A stretch of 64,000 bases of DNA from DATBLE01 sp963808815 (GCA_963808815.1 CAWEGI010000017.1:186001-250000); one strand, 5' to 3'; positions 34,063 through 44,605 are shown, numbered from the stretch's first letter. The notes: generated by a model not told the origin, from the letters alone. Program-made: numbers and translations.

Positions 34063-34731
34063 CTACCGGCCGGAATCGTGGTGGCGGCCGAGAACGATCC
34101 AGATCGCAGTGGCGACCTCGTCGCCGTCGTTGTGCAACCGGTGCGGGATCGCGGAGTCGAAGGCGATCGAGTCGCCCGGGCCGAGCACCGTGTCCTCGAA
34201 GCCGACCTTGACTCCGAGCTGCCCGGTGAGCACGATCCCGAGCTCGCGTCCGTTGTGGCGCATCAGACTGCCGTCCGGGCTCGAGGAGCCGCCGCCCTCG
34301 TAGACCGCGTACAGGAACTCGACGTCCCGGTCGTTCCAGGTGGTGAGCCGTTCCCAGCGGACACCGGAGCCGAGGTCGATCACGTCCCGCTCGTCTGCGC
34401 GCTGGACCCGGCCGAATCCCACCGGAGGAAGGGTGTGGGTGTCGTCCGGCGTCGCCCGCACCGCCGGCGGCGAGGACGGGTGGTCGTCGACGGCGGGCGC
34501 GAACAGCTCGTCGAGCGAGACGCTGAGCTCGGTGACGATCGCATAGAGCGTCCGGACCGACGGCTGCGTCTTGCCCGTCTCGATCTGGGAGACGAGGCTG
34601 GGCGAGACCTCGAGCCGGCGCGCAAGCTCGCGCAGGCTCAGGCCGCGCCGCTCGCGCTCCACGCGGAGGCGCGTGCCGAGGGTGTCCTCGCCCGAGAGGA
34701 CCTGCTCGGCGGTGCTCGGCCGGCCGCTCAT
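34063..34731 (-). CDS. XRE-cupin transcriptional regulator
   Basis: 222 residues from ATG 34731. HTH at ~18-75: LRVERERRGLSLRELARRLEVSPSLVSQIETGKTQPSVRTL (as one continuous motif region, positions only). The C-terminal half is a cupin (RHNGRELGIVLTGQLGVKVG near 150-170, then GPGDSIAFDSAIPHRLHNDGDE). It overlaps the E1-alpha stop by ATGA and lies between E1-alpha and E2, so it likely senses a metabolite of this pathway and controls it. A close paralogue is at 58102. Confidence 0.87.
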   Translation of the reverse strand: MSGRPSTAEQVLSGEDTLGTRLRVERERRGLSLRELARRLEVSPSLVSQIETGKTQPSVRTLYAIVTELSVSLDELFAPAVDDHPSSPPAVRATPDDTHTLPPVGFGRVQRADERDVIDLGSGVRWERLTTWNDRDVEFLYAVYEGGGSSSPDGSLMRHNGRELGIVLTGQLGVKVGFEDTVLGPGDSIAFDSAIPHRLHNDGDEVATAIWIVLGRHHDSGR

Positions 34732-35703
34732 CCCTTGAACTCGCTGAACACGGCCTGGTCGGGGAACGGCGCCGCCAGCGCTGCCGCCTCCACCTCGCGG
34801 AGCTCGCGCTCGACATCGTCGGCCACCTCGCGCAGGCGATCGGGGCTCGCGCCGTGGTCGGCCGTCAGGCGCTGCTCGGCAACGAGCAGTGGGTCGCGGG
34901 CGCGCCATTCCTCCAGCTCGCCCGGCGGACGGTACTTCCCGGGATCGCTGCGAGAGTGGCCGACGAAGCGGTACGTGCGCGCCTCTACGAACACGGGGCC
35001 CTCGCCGCGCCGGGCGCGGCCGGCCGCGCCCTCCGCCGCCGCCTGCACGGCCCAGACGTCCATCCCGTCGACGACGACCGCTGGAATCTCCATCGCCTCC
35101 GCCCGCGCGACGATCGAGCCCGCGGTGACGGCGTCCGTCGGCCGTGTACTCGCCGTAGCCGTTGTTCTCGCAGGCGAACACGACCGGCAGGCCGAGCACC
35201 TTCGCGAAGTTCAGGCACTCGAAGAAGTACGCCTGGTTCGTCGCTCCGTCGCCGAAGAAGGCGGTCGCGATCCGACCGGTGCCCTTCAGTGCGAGCGCCG
35301 CGCCGGTGGCGGCGGCGATGCTCCCACCGACGATCCCGAAGCACCCGACGACGCCGTGGTCGAGGTCGACCATGTTCATCGACCCCGCGCGGCCTCCGTT
35401 GACGCCGGTGGTGCGGCCGAGCAGCTCGCCGAGCAGCGCCTCCGGCGCCAGCCCGCGCGCCAGCAGGTGCCCGTGGCCGCGGTAGGTGCACGCGACGCGA
35501 TCCTCCTCGCCGAGCGCCGAGGCGAACCCGACCGAGACCGCCTCCTGGCCGGAGCAGAGGTGCGTGGTGCCGTAGACCTCGCCGCGCAGGAACAGCGACT
35601 GGACGAGCTCCTCGAAGCGCCGGATCAGGAGCATCCGGCGGTAGAGATCCAGCCCGGCGTCGAGGCCCTCGAATGCTCCGGGGGCTGCGTGCTGGGTCGC
35701 CAC
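34728..35703 (-). CDS. 2-oxoacid dehydrogenase E1 component, alpha subunit (one frameshift)
   Basis: From GTG 35703 the protein reads normally up to GEYTA near residue 185 (GSMNMVD, then GDGATNQAYFFECLNFAKVLGLP and ENNGYG, the thiamine-diphosphate motif). Near 35139 an extra G shifts the frame, and the other frame then continues with the expected MEIPAVVVDGMDVWAV, GEGPVFVEARTYRFVGHSRSDP and ends at 34728. Removing the base gives ~324 residues, the normal length. In the shifted frame there is no stop until the end of the XRE-cupin gene, giving a false 546-residue fusion. Probably a sequencing error. Confidence 0.8.
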
Positions 35704-35715
35704 GCTAGGCCGCCG

Positions 35716-37038
35716 TCAATCCGGCTCGGCGCTGACGAGCGTCGGCTCGGGCTCGGGGCTCTCGGGCGCGACCCGGCCGTTCAGCAGGTCGACTCCACGG
35801 ACGTACGTGCGTCCGGTGACGAGCAGCTCCTCGGCGGGGAAGCGCGTCAGCACCTGCGGGCCGGTCGGTGTGACCACGACCTCCTCCTCGATGCGCGCAG
35901 CCGAGCGACCGTCGGTCGCCGGGCAGTACGTCTCGAGCGCGAACACCATCCCCACCTCGAGCTCGACCGGGGCCTCGAGCGAGTGGAGCCGCGAGATCAT
36001 CGGGAACTCGTAGAGGCCGACCCCGATCCCGTGCCCGAACTGGAGGCCGAAGGCCGCGTGCTCGTCCGGCAGGCCGATCTCGGTCGCCTCCGGCCACACC
36101 TCGGCGATCCTGTCCGTCGTCATGCCGGGCCGGACGAGGTCGATCGCCGCGTCGAGCCACTCGCGGCAGCGGCGGTAGGCGTCGAGCTGCGAGGGCGTGG
36201 CATAGCCGACGTTGAAGGTGCGGTAGTAGCAGGTCCGGTAGCCGTTGAAGGCGTGGATGATGTCGAAGAACGCCTGGTCGCCCGGCCGCAGCAGCCGGTC
36301 CGCAAACGTGTGCGGGTGCGGGTTGCAGCGGTCGCCCGAGATCGCGTTGATCGCCTCGACGTGCTCGGAGCCCAGATCGAACAGCGTCTTCATCGCCTGC
36401 GCGACCACCTGGTTCTCGGTGATTCCCGGCCGGAGCGTTCGGTAGATCTCGTCGTACACGGCATCGACGATCGCGGCCGCGTGGTCGAGGAGCGCCAGCT
36501 CGTCCTCCGACTTCAGCTTCCGCGCCTCGAGCATCACCGGCTGCGAGTCGACAGCGTGGATGCCGGCGGACTGGAGTGCGAGCAGCGTGGTCATGTCAGG
36601 GACGTCGATTCCGAGCGGTTCTCCCTGGAGACCTCGCTCCGTGAGCTCGTGAAGGATCAACTCGGCGAGAGCGCCGGGGATGCCCGTCTCGTTCGGCATC
36701 GCCCCGCGCATCGGCGGCACCCACGCCCGCCAGTTCTCCTCCGGCAGCCAGGGGCAGTACAGCTTGTGGTGGCGCGCGGCGGAGCCGAAGTCCCACAGGA
36801 TCGGGTCCTCCCCGCGCGGGAGCAGCGCGAAGCGGATGTTCTTGTCGCGCTCCCACGTCCCGATCGCGGTACTGGTCAGGTAGCGGAGGTTGTTCGGATC
36901 GAACAGGAGGAGCGCGCCGAGATCCGATTCCTCCAGTGCCGCCTTCGCACGGGCCATTCGATGGCGGCGCAACCGGTCGAAGTCGACCCGCTGCTCCCAG
37001 TCGACCGCCATCCGCGCGCCGCGAGATGCGATGTTCAT
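35716..37038 (-). CDS. M24-fold (creatinase/aminopeptidase P-like) protein
   Basis: 440 residues from ATG 37038 (GAAGGGAGTGCC upstream). An N-terminal creatinase-like domain is followed by a pita-bread domain (~from 180). Metal ligands of M24 peptidases are partly kept: first Asp in FFDIIHAFNGY, His in GHGIGVGLYE, Glu in ALETYCP and Glu in RIEEEVV. The second Asp is replaced by Cys in RTCYYRTF. A His in PHPHTFADRLLRPGD lines up with the creatinase catalytic His. It could be a creatinase-like hydrolase or a lyase like DddP rather than a peptidase. First gene ahead of E1-alpha. Confidence 0.75.
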   Translation of the reverse strand: MNIASRGARMAVDWEQRVDFDRLRRHRMARAKAALEESDLGALLLFDPNNLRYLTSTAIGTWERDKNIRFALLPRGEDPILWDFGSAARHHKLYCPWLPEENWRAWVPPMRGAMPNETGIPGALAELILHELTERGLQGEPLGIDVPDMTTLLALQSAGIHAVDSQPVMLEARKLKSEDELALLDHAAAIVDAVYDEIYRTLRPGITENQVVAQAMKTLFDLGSEHVEAINAISGDRCNPHPHTFADRLLRPGDQAFFDIIHAFNGYRTCYYRTFNVGYATPSQLDAYRRCREWLDAAIDLVRPGMTTDRIAEVWPEATEIGLPDEHAAFGLQFGHGIGVGLYEFPMISRLHSLEAPVELEVGMVFALETYCPATDGRSAARIEEEVVVTPTGPQVLTRFPAEELLVTGRTYVRGVDLLNGRVAPESPEPEPTLVSAEPD

Positions 37039-37170
37039 GGCACTCCCTTCGCCGTGTTCAGTGATTCTGCACATCGGCCCGAGCGGCGTCAACCGGCAGA
37101 CGACACGCGCAGGCGGCCGAAGTCGTAGGCTCCCCCACGGTCACTTCGAGCGAACGACAAGGAGCCCCGC

Positions 37171-38277
37171 ATGCCGCCGCGCAAGATCGTCGACACCGTT
37201 CTCCCGACCACGATGGTCGGCTCGTATCCGCGCCCCCACTGGTTCACGCAGCAGCTGCTCGGCCGCGACGTGCGGGTCGCGTTCAAGGAGGTCCGCCACG
37301 AGGAGGCGTACCACGACGCCACCCAGGTCGTGATCCGGGACCAGGAAGAGGCCGGCCTCGACGTCGTCACCGACGGCCAGATGTCGTACGACGACTACGT
37401 CGGCGTGATCGGCTCCTTCTGCTGGTACATGTACGAGCGGATCGGCGGCTTCGACCCCGCGCGCGAGGAGCACCCCTCGGTCACGGCCGAGAGCGACGAC
37501 AACGCCGTCAACGCGCTCCTCACCGACTGGGGCGGCGTGATCAACAGCGGCCCGGTCACGCACGGCCCGATCCGGCTCGTCGACCTGTACAAGATCGCCA
37601 AGCAGTACACGGACAAGCCGATCAAGGTGTCGGTCGGGGCCGGGCCGGTCAACCTGGCCTGGCACGTCCACTTCCAGCACTACAAGGATCCGCAGGAGCT
37701 CTGCTACGCGCTCGCGCCGATCTTCAACGCCGAGATGAAGGCGCTCGTCGAGGCCGGAGCGGAGTGGCTCCAGCTCGAGGACCTCGGCGCGTGGCTGCCG
37801 CTCTTCACGGGCGACGAGGCCGACTACGAGTGGATCCGCGACGTGATCGGCAAGTGCTGCGAGGGCGTCGACGCGTTCATCGGGTGGCATTTCTGCTTCG
37901 GAAACGCCTGGGGCAACGACATCCTCAGCGCCAACTTCCCGGACGGCTACCAGACCGTCCTGCCCCACTTCTTCGAAACGCCGGGGATCGACCAGTTCGT
38001 GCTCGACTACGCCAACCGCGAAATGGCCGGCGTCGAGTTCCTGGCGAACCTGCCCAAGGACAGGGAGGTGCAGGTCGGCGTCCTCGACATCCGCTCGATG
38101 ATGATCGAGACACCCGAGCAGGTCGCCGCCCGGGCCCGGAAGGTGCTCGAGCACGTGGACGCCGATCGGGTCACGCTCGCGACCGACTGCGGGATGAAGC
38201 CGCTGCCGCGGACGGTCGCGCGGATGAAGCTGAAGGCGCTGGCCGAGGGCGCAGCGATCGTCCGCGGCGAGCTCTAG
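37171..38277 (+). CDS. MetE-like (cobalamin-independent methionine synthase C-domain) protein
   Basis: 368 residues, equal to the C-terminal barrel of MetE without its N-terminal half. PTTMVGSYPRP at the start is the usual opening of core-MetE proteins. Zinc ligand candidates are His/Cys in WHFCFGN, Glu near QLEDLG and Cys in TDCGMKPLP near the end. Core-MetE proteins can move methyl groups from methylcobalamin or other donors. In a neighbourhood rich in aromatic catabolism, and with an O-demethylase in the window, a link to methyl-group handling is possible but unproven. AAGGAG at 37159 is a good ribosome site. Confidence 0.82.
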   Translation: MPPRKIVDTVLPTTMVGSYPRPHWFTQQLLGRDVRVAFKEVRHEEAYHDATQVVIRDQEEAGLDVVTDGQMSYDDYVGVIGSFCWYMYERIGGFDPAREEHPSVTAESDDNAVNALLTDWGGVINSGPVTHGPIRLVDLYKIAKQYTDKPIKVSVGAGPVNLAWHVHFQHYKDPQELCYALAPIFNAEMKALVEAGAEWLQLEDLGAWLPLFTGDEADYEWIRDVIGKCCEGVDAFIGWHFCFGNAWGNDILSANFPDGYQTVLPHFFETPGIDQFVLDYANREMAGVEFLANLPKDREVQVGVLDIRSMMIETPEQVAARARKVLEHVDADRVTLATDCGMKPLPRTVARMKLKALAEGAAIVRGEL

Positions 38278-39141
38278 CCCGGGCGCAATCCGAGCAGCCG
38301 CACGGCGTTCTCCTTCAGGACGAGGGGCCGCACCTCGTCCTTGAAGGACGCCTGCTCGAAGTCGGCCAGCCAGCGCTCGGGCGTGATCAACGGGAAGTCG
38401 GAGCCGAACAGCACCTTGTTCCGCAGCTGGGTGTTCGCGTACTGGACGAGCTGCGGCGGGAAGTACTTCGGCGACCAGCCGGAGAGGTCGATCCACACGT
38501 TGTCCTTGTGCAGGCAGATCGAGATCGCCTCGTCCTGCCACGGGAACGACGGGTGCGCGAGCACGATCTGGAGCGAGGGGAAGTCTGCGGCAACGTCGTC
38601 GAGGCACATCGGGTTCGAGTACTTCAGCCGCAGGCCGCCGCCGCCCGGGACGCCGGTGCCGATCCCGCTGTGCCCGGAGTGGAAGAGCGCCGGCAGGCCG
38701 GCGTCGGCGATCACCTCGTAGAGCGGGTACACGGAGCGGTCGTCCGGGAAGAACGCCTGCAGGTTCGGGTGGAACTTGAACCCCTTCGCGCCCGCGGCGA
38801 CGAGCTCCCGGGCGCGGTCGAGTGCGTCGGGGCGGGCCGGGTCGACGCTGACGAACGGGACGATCACGTCCGGATTCCGTGCGGCCGCGTCGAGGATCTC
38901 CTCGTTCGGGATCGGCGCGATCCCGCTACGCGACTCCCAGTCGACGGTGAACAGCACGGCGGCGAGGTTCCGCTCGCGGTAGTACTCCGCCACGTCGTCG
39001 ACCGTCGGCAACGGCGCGGTCGCTCTTGAAGTACCTCGCGGCTGCTTCGCGCAACTCCGGCGGCATCGGGTCGTGCCCGTCGCGCGTCAGCTCGGTGTGC
39101 ACGTGGACGTCGATCGCGGTGACGGCAGCGGCGTCGATCAC
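38274..39141 (-). CDS. Amidohydrolase-2 family protein (one frameshift)
   Basis: From GTG 39141, which overlaps the amidase stop as GTGA, the protein starts AVTAIDVHVHTEL (HxH metal pair) and breaks near 39015. The next frame carries on with AVLFTVDWESRSGIAPIPNE, GAKGFKFHPNLQAF, FHSGHSGIG, LAHPSFPW and GSDFPLITPERW, the usual order of metal and substrate residues in the ACMSD/LigJ-like amidohydrolases. Rejoined length is about 288 residues. One missing base seems enough to repair it. Could be a decarboxylase or hydrolase; convergent with the MetE-like gene, sharing CTAG. Confidence 0.75.
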
Positions 39142-40479
39142 GGCGACACCGTACCGAGCTCGTCCTGGAGCGCCCCGCCCCACGCCGAGCAGGTCCCACT
39201 CGGTGCCCGGCGCACCGATCAGCGAGACGCTCGTCGGCAGGCCGCTCCTGCTGCCGACGCCGGACGGGAGCGAGACGACCGGGAATCCCGTCCAGTCCCA
39301 GTAGTGCGTGAGCGAGAGGTCGTCGAGGTCGCTGAACGCCTCGTCGTAGCCCGGGCCGCGGACGGGCGCGACGATCGGGAGGGTCGGCTCGACGATCGCG
39401 TCGATCCGGTGCTCAGGCCAGCCAGTCGCACCAGGCCGCGGTGTCCTCCGCGCGCCGGATCTGGCCGGCGACGTACTCCTCGGCGGTCATCGCCCGGCGC
39501 TCGGCGTGCTCGAGCCGGGCCCGGATCGACTGCCGGTAGTCGCCACGCCGGTCGTCGAAACGGCGGTGGTAGACGAGCATCTCGGTGAGGACGAGATCGA
39601 AGAACTCGGTGAGGACGTCAAGGCGGGCCGGCGGAGGCGGCGGCTCGACACGCTCGGCCGGAAGGGCGTGGAGTGCCCGTTCGAACCCCTCGGCGACGTC
39701 GGGGTCGAGGTCGGCGATCCGGGGGGAGACGGCGTATCGGCGAAGCGGCCGGCGCTCGTGCCGGGGCCTCGACCCCGGCGAACGCCGCCAGCAGCGGCTC
39801 GCAGTCGCGCACCGTGCGGGCCATCGGGCCGGGATGGTCGAACGTCGGGGCCAGCGGGACGATCCCCCGGAGCGAGACGAGCCCACGCGTCGGTTTGATC
39901 GTCGACGTCCCGCACTCGGACGAGGGGATACGCAGCGAGCCTGCGGTGTCGGTGCCGGTCGCCGCGGGCACCTGCCTCGAGGCGAGCGCCGCGCCGGAGC
40001 CGCCGCTGGAGCCGCCCGCCGAGCGCTCGAGCGCCCACGGGTTGCCGACCTGGTCGGTCGTCCCGCCGCAGGCGAACTCGTGGCGTGTGCAGGTGGCCGA
40101 GCAGCACCATCCCTTCGGCGGAGAGCCGCGCCCAGACGTCGCAGTCGCGCTCCGGAACCTCGTCCAGCACACGGCTCGACGCGGTCAGCGGCTTCCCCGC
40201 GACCGCGTAGAGGTCCTTCAGACCGATCGGGATCCCGCACAGCACCGGCGCGTCCCCGGCAGCGAGCCGCTCGTCGGCCCGCCCGGCAGAGGCGAGAGCG
40301 TCCTCCTCGTAGACCCGCACCCAGGCGTTGATCGAGTCCGGGTCGCCCTCGTGGCTGTGCGTCCCGTCCCGTTCGCGGATCCTCGCCAGGCACGCCTCGG
40401 TCAGCTCGCGCGACGAGAGCGCCCGGCCCGCCAGCGCCTCGGCGGCCTCGCAGACGCCGAGATCGGCGGGATCGCTCAC
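39138..40479 (-). pseudogene. Amidase-signature enzyme, about four frameshifts
   Basis: Read across frames this is a complete ~445-residue amidase: GIPIGLKDLYAVAGKPLTASS (catalytic Lys), GNPWALERSAGGSSGGSGAALAS (cis-Ser; positions only), GTDTAGSLRIP (nucleophile Ser), IADLDPDVAEGF, VEPTLPIVAPV and a final ALQDELGTVSP. Frame breaks occur near 40083 (extra C), 39750, 39415 (an extra base that makes a stop) and 39175 (extra G in a G run). No large piece is missing, so indel errors are likelier than decay. Such enzymes hydrolyse amides or form part of GatA-like complexes. Confidence 0.75.
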
Positions 40480-40531
40480 CGGCCGATCATCTCACGGCCG
40501 AAGCGCAGCGGCCGTGGTATACACGGGGCCC

Positions 40532-42143
40532 TTGAGCCGGAGCGTCCGAGACCAAGCGTTCGACCTCCTGCGCCGGCGCGGCCTGACCACGATGTTCGCG
40601 AACCCCGGCTCGACCGAGGTCGCGTTTCTCACGGGCCTCCCCGACGACTTCACGTTCGTGCTCGGGCTGCACGAGGGCTCGGTGGTCGGCATGGCTACCG
40701 GGTACGCGATCGGACGGCAGGAGCCCTCGCTCGTCCTGCTGCACACGACCGCCGGGCTCGGAAACGCGGTCAGCGCACTCGCAACCGCCCGGGTGAACCG
40801 ATCTCCGCTGGTGGTGCTCGTCGGCCAGCAGGACCGCCGGCACCTCTCCTACGAGCCGTTCCTCGCCGGGAAGCTCGCCGGGCTCGCCGGCGACTATCCG
40901 GTGAAGTTCGAGCAGCCGGTCCGGGCCCAGGACGTCCCGGGCGCGATCGAGCGCGCCTATCACGCCGCCGCGACCTGGCGCGGGCCGGCGCTCGTGATCG
41001 TTCCGATGGACGACTGGGACGAGCCCGCCGACGAGGAGCGCGAGCCGGCGGCGGCGACCGGCACCGTCCACCGGGCGGCGGAGGCGGCTCCCGCAGCGGT
41101 CGACGCCATCGCCGCCTTCCTGGCCGACGCGAAGTCGCCCGCGATCGTGGTCGGCGCAGGCGCGGACGACCACGAGTCCTGGGCGGCCCTGGTCCGGCTG
41201 GCCGAGCGCCTGGTCGCCCCGGTCTTCCAGGAGACGTTCGGTGCCCGCGCCGGCTTTCCGCAGGATCACCGGCTGTACCTGGGCACCCTCCCGGCGGACC
41301 GGGCCGCCCTGCGCGAACGGCTCGCCCCCTACGACACGATCCTCGTGGTCGGCGGCCCCGCGTTCCGTCAGTCCGGCTATGCGCCCGGCCGCCTGACCGA
41401 GCCGGGGACGCGGCTCGCGATCGTCACCGACGACCCGGAAGAGCTGCATCGCAGCCCCGCCGACGTCGCGCTTCTGGCGCCACCCGCTGCGGTGTGCCGC
41501 GCGCTCGCAGATCGGCTGCCCGCGCGCGCGGCCGACCCTCCCGAGCCGCTCGTCCTCCCGGAGCCGCCGCCGCCTCCGGCACCCGGCGAGCCGCTGAGGG
41601 CCGGCCACGTGCTCTCGGCGCTCGCCGAGCGGCTGCCGCGCGACGCCGTCGTGCACGAGGAGGCGCCCGTCGACAGGCCCGAACTCGCGTACAGGCTGCC
41701 CGCACGCGAGCCGCTCGGCTACGTCAGCGCCGCCCAGGGCGGGCTCGGCTTCGCGCTTCCCGGGGTGACCGGGTTGCGGATGGCGCTGCCGAACCGGCCG
41801 ATCGTCGCCGTCGTCGGCGACGGGTCGGCGATCTACCAGATCCAGGCGGTGTGGAGCGCGGCCCACTACAACATCGGCGCGCTGTTCGTCGTCTTATCGA
41901 ACGGTGGCTACGCAGTGATGGACGTGCTGGCCGAGCGGCACGGGGGGTCTGGGCCGTGGCCCGGCTTCGGCGAGATCGACCTCGCCGCGGTCGCGCGCGG
42001 TTTCGGCTGCCCGGCCCGCCGGATCGACACGATACGACGAGCTGACGACGACGCTGGACGAGGTCGTGCCGACGCTCGCAGACCGTACGGAGCCACTGCT
42101 GCTGGACGTCGTCATCGAGCCCACGCGGGCGTTCAACTACTGA
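40532..42143 (+). CDS. Benzoylformate-decarboxylase-like ThDP enzyme (one frameshift near the end)
   Basis: From TTG 40532: RDQAFDLLRRRGLTTMFANPGSTEVAFL matches MdlC-type decarboxylases, with Glu in STEVAF activating the cofactor and His in LHEGSVVGMA. PQDHRLYLG supplies the second His. VVGDGSAIYQIQAVW to LSNGGY is the cofactor-diphosphate motif. Near 42032 an extra A shifts the frame; without it the protein ends DVVIEPTRAFNY at 42143, about 536 residues, the normal length. It would decarboxylate a 2-oxo acid such as benzoylformate to an aldehyde. Whether MdlC or a relative is open. Confidence 0.78.
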
Positions 42144-42304
42144 CGCGCGCCGCCGCGCTCGCTTTCGAATATGTCGAACAGTGTCTTGCATAGGTGCGCG
42201 TGCTGTAGGAGGATCAGCGCCTCGGCATCCCGCTTGCCCGCGCCGCGAGATGCCCGTCCAGCCACCGGACATGGGAATCCACATCAGATGAAGGAGGACG
42301 AGGG

Positions 42305-43613
42305 ATGATGCTTCGCAGGATTGCCTTCGCGGTCGCTCTCCCGGTCGCGCTGCTCGCGACCGTGGCGCTCGCCACCGCGGCGAGCTCGAGGTCGACGGCG
42401 AAGGTCGGCTCGGCCGCCGCAGGCGCGACGGTCAGCAAATGCGGTGCAGGCACCGGGAAGAAAGCAACGGGTGCGCCGATCAAGCTCGGCGGCATCGACA
42501 TGCTGATCCCCGGCGTCGACTTCACGACGATCGGGAAGGTGGCCAAGGCCTACTTCGACTGCGTCAACGACAACGGCGGCATCAAGGGCCGTCCGATCAA
42601 GTACACCCTCTACAACGAGCAGCTGAACCCGTGCGCAGGAGGCTGCGCTGGCGCGGAAGCTGATCGAGAGCGACAAGGTCGTCGGCGTGGTCGGCAACAC
42701 CAGCTTCGCCGAGTGCGGCGTCAACTGGAAGTACTACAAGTCCAAGGGCTACCTCGTCATCGGAGCCGGCGTCCAGGCCGAGTGCTTCGGCACCCCGCCG
42801 ATCGCAGAGTCGAACATGGGGCCGCGCTACAGCAACATCGGCGCCGCGCAGGCGCTGATCCGGGCCGGCGTCAAGAAGATCGCAGTCGCCTCGCCGGACT
42901 CGATCTCGGCGTACGCCGACGGCGGTGTGGTCAAGCTCGGAGCAGCGAGAGGCGTCCAGGTGAAGGTCTTCCCGACCCATCTGCCCGTGACGGACGCCTC
43001 GTCCCAGCTGCTCCAGATGTACCAGTTCGCAGGTGACGGCAACGGCATCCTCATCGACTTCACGCCCGACACGGCCCCGGCGTTCATGAAGGCCGCGATC
43101 TCGATGGGCATCGTGAGCAAGATCAAGTGGGGCTCGTCGACGCCGATCGCGAACACGTTCATGGCCGGCCAGTTCCCGCAGTTCGACGGCCATCTGTGGA
43201 TCAACAGCGAGTTCGGGCTGCTCGATGCGTCGCAGGGCCCCGACACCCGCCTGATGCTCGCCATCCAGAAGAAGTACGCGCCGAGCATCGCGCCGCAGGC
43301 GTTCGGACAGATGGGCTTCATGGACGCGAAGTTCGCCACGACGGCCCTGCTCAACATCAAGGGTCCGATCACGGCAGCCTCGTACAACAGGGCGGCTCGC
43401 GGTCTGAAGAACGTCCATACCGACATCCTCTGCAAGCCGTGGTACGTCGGGAGCGCACTGCCCTACCACATCCCCAACAACACGGACATCACGGTCGACT
43501 ACAAGAACGGCAAGGTCGTCCTGAAGGAGAAGTGCTTCGACATCGCTCCGGTCGACAAGGAGCTGGCCCAGACGCGAGTCTGGGAGAAGAAGTTCAACCT
43601 GAACACGAAGTAG
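42305..43613 (+). CDS. Branched-chain-type ABC importer substrate-binding protein (one frameshift)
   Basis: Signal peptide (AFAVALPVALLATVALATAA), then IKLGGIDMLIPGVDFTTIGKVAKAYFDCVNDNGGIKGRPI (positions ~55-95), typical of LivK-like proteins. An extra T at 42632 breaks the frame after NEQLNP; deleting it restores AQEAALARKLIESDKVVGVVG and the rest to LAQTRVWEKKFNLNTK. Repaired length is about 435 residues. It heads a complete liv-type operon to 47284. Cargo may be an amino acid, amide or aromatic acid; the BFD-like gene ahead suggests the last. Confidence 0.8.
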
Positions 43614-43654
43614 GCAAATAGACGAATGACGATCAGGGCTCCAGAGGACGCCGC

Positions 43655-44602
43655 GTGACCAGCATCCTCGCCTTCAGCGTGTTCGGCGTGGACTGGCAGC
43701 TCCTCAAGCCCTTCATCGTGATCGGGCTGGCGTTCGGCGGCGTGTATGCGCTGTCGGGCGTCGGCCTGGTCGTCCTGTACCGGGCAACGGGAGTGCTGAA
43801 CGTCGCGTTCGGCGCCATCGGCGCCGCCGGCGCCCTGATCGCCTACTACATCACCCAGCACACGGGTTGGCCGGACTGGCTGGCCTTCACGATCTGCGTG
43901 CTCACGGGCGGGGTCATCAACCTCTTCTACGGGATGGTGTTCGGGCCCGCCTTCGCGCGCCGCGATCCGCTCGTCAAGATGATGGGAACGCTCGGCCTGG
44001 CGCTCATCCTGCTCGGGCTCATGGCCTGGCGTGCACCGATCGGAGGCGCGTTCGCGCGGTTCCTGCCGCTCCCCAGCTCCAATCACCACTACACGATCTG
44101 GGGTACCGCGGTCAGCCTGACTCAGATCATCTCGATCGGACTCGCGTTCGCGATCACCGTCGGGGTGAGCGTGTTCCTCCGCGTGACGAAGCTCGGGACC
44201 GCGATGCGCGCACTCGCGAACGACCGCGAGATCACCGCCACTCTCGGCGTTCCCGTTCGGCGGGTGGAGGCGGCGGCGTGGTTCGGGTCGGGCATCTTCT
44301 GCGGCATGGCCGGGCTGCTCCTCCCCGACCTGCTCACGTCGCTCGACCAGTCGGCGCTGACGTTCCTGGTCATCTCCTCGCTCGCCGCAGCGCTGATCGG
44401 TCGCCTGCGGTCGCTGTGGATGACGCTCTTCGGCGGGCTCGCCGTCGGGCTGCTCCAGGCGGTCATCACCCCGTACACGAGGTCGACGCCGATCAGCTCG
44501 ATCTCCAGCTACCGCGCAGCGGCGCCGTTCGTGCTCGCGATCATCGCGCTCCTGTACATGTCCCGCAGGCGAGTCGTCACCCTTTCGCGGACCACCTACT
44601 AG
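43655..44602 (+). CDS. Branched-chain-type ABC importer permease LivH-like
   Basis: 315 residues from GTG 43655, about eight membrane helices. GLAFGGVYALSGVGLVVLYRATGVLNVAFGAIGAAGAL (positions ~22-60) is the family N-terminal pattern and TAMRALANDREITATLGVPVRRVEAAAWF the cytoplasmic loop for ATPase contact. AAGLLQA-like end of the transmembrane domain is seen as GLLQAVITP. The gene follows the binding protein by 41 bases. Confidence 0.9.
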   Translation: MTSILAFSVFGVDWQLLKPFIVIGLAFGGVYALSGVGLVVLYRATGVLNVAFGAIGAAGALIAYYITQHTGWPDWLAFTICVLTGGVINLFYGMVFGPAFARRDPLVKMMGTLGLALILLGLMAWRAPIGGAFARFLPLPSSNHHYTIWGTAVSLTQIISIGLAFAITVGVSVFLRVTKLGTAMRALANDREITATLGVPVRRVEAAAWFGSGIFCGMAGLLLPDLLTSLDQSALTFLVISSLAAALIGRLRSLWMTLFGGLAVGLLQAVITPYTRSTPISSISSYRAAAPFVLAIIALLYMSRRRVVTLSRTTY

Positions 44603-44605
44603 ACC

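Noticed and set aside
34063..35703. A 546-residue fusion of E1-alpha and the XRE-cupin regulator
   Set aside because: It arises only because E1-alpha is frameshifted near 35139 and the wrong frame stays open. The correct C-terminus of E1-alpha is in another frame.
31687..35703. Acetoin dehydrogenase (aco) cluster
   Set aside because: The E1/E2 set also fits pyruvate or branched-chain dehydrogenases; no acoR, acoX or E3 gene is present to decide.
35716..37038. DMSP lyase DddP
   Set aside because: The general architecture is shared with DddP, but the metal site and lengths also fit creatinase-like and other M24 proteins, and no DMSP genes are found.
34078..37128. Open frame of over 1000 codons on the plus strand across the dehydrogenase and M24 genes
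   Set aside because: It is antisense to well-recognised genes, has low-complexity Arg/Glu-rich translation and matches no family. High GC leaves few stop codons. The same applies to the long antisense frames at 13276-15411, 24251-26458, 39673-42045 and 60366-62837.
40532..42143. Naming the ThDP enzyme mdlC with certainty
   Set aside because: Key residues fit benzoylformate decarboxylase, but relatives with other substrates share them and no mandelate genes are adjacent.
42164..42178. TTCGA-ATATG-TCGAA inverted repeat ahead of the LivK-like gene as an operator
   Set aside because: Arms are only five bases and there is no nearby regulator or clear promoter to support it.
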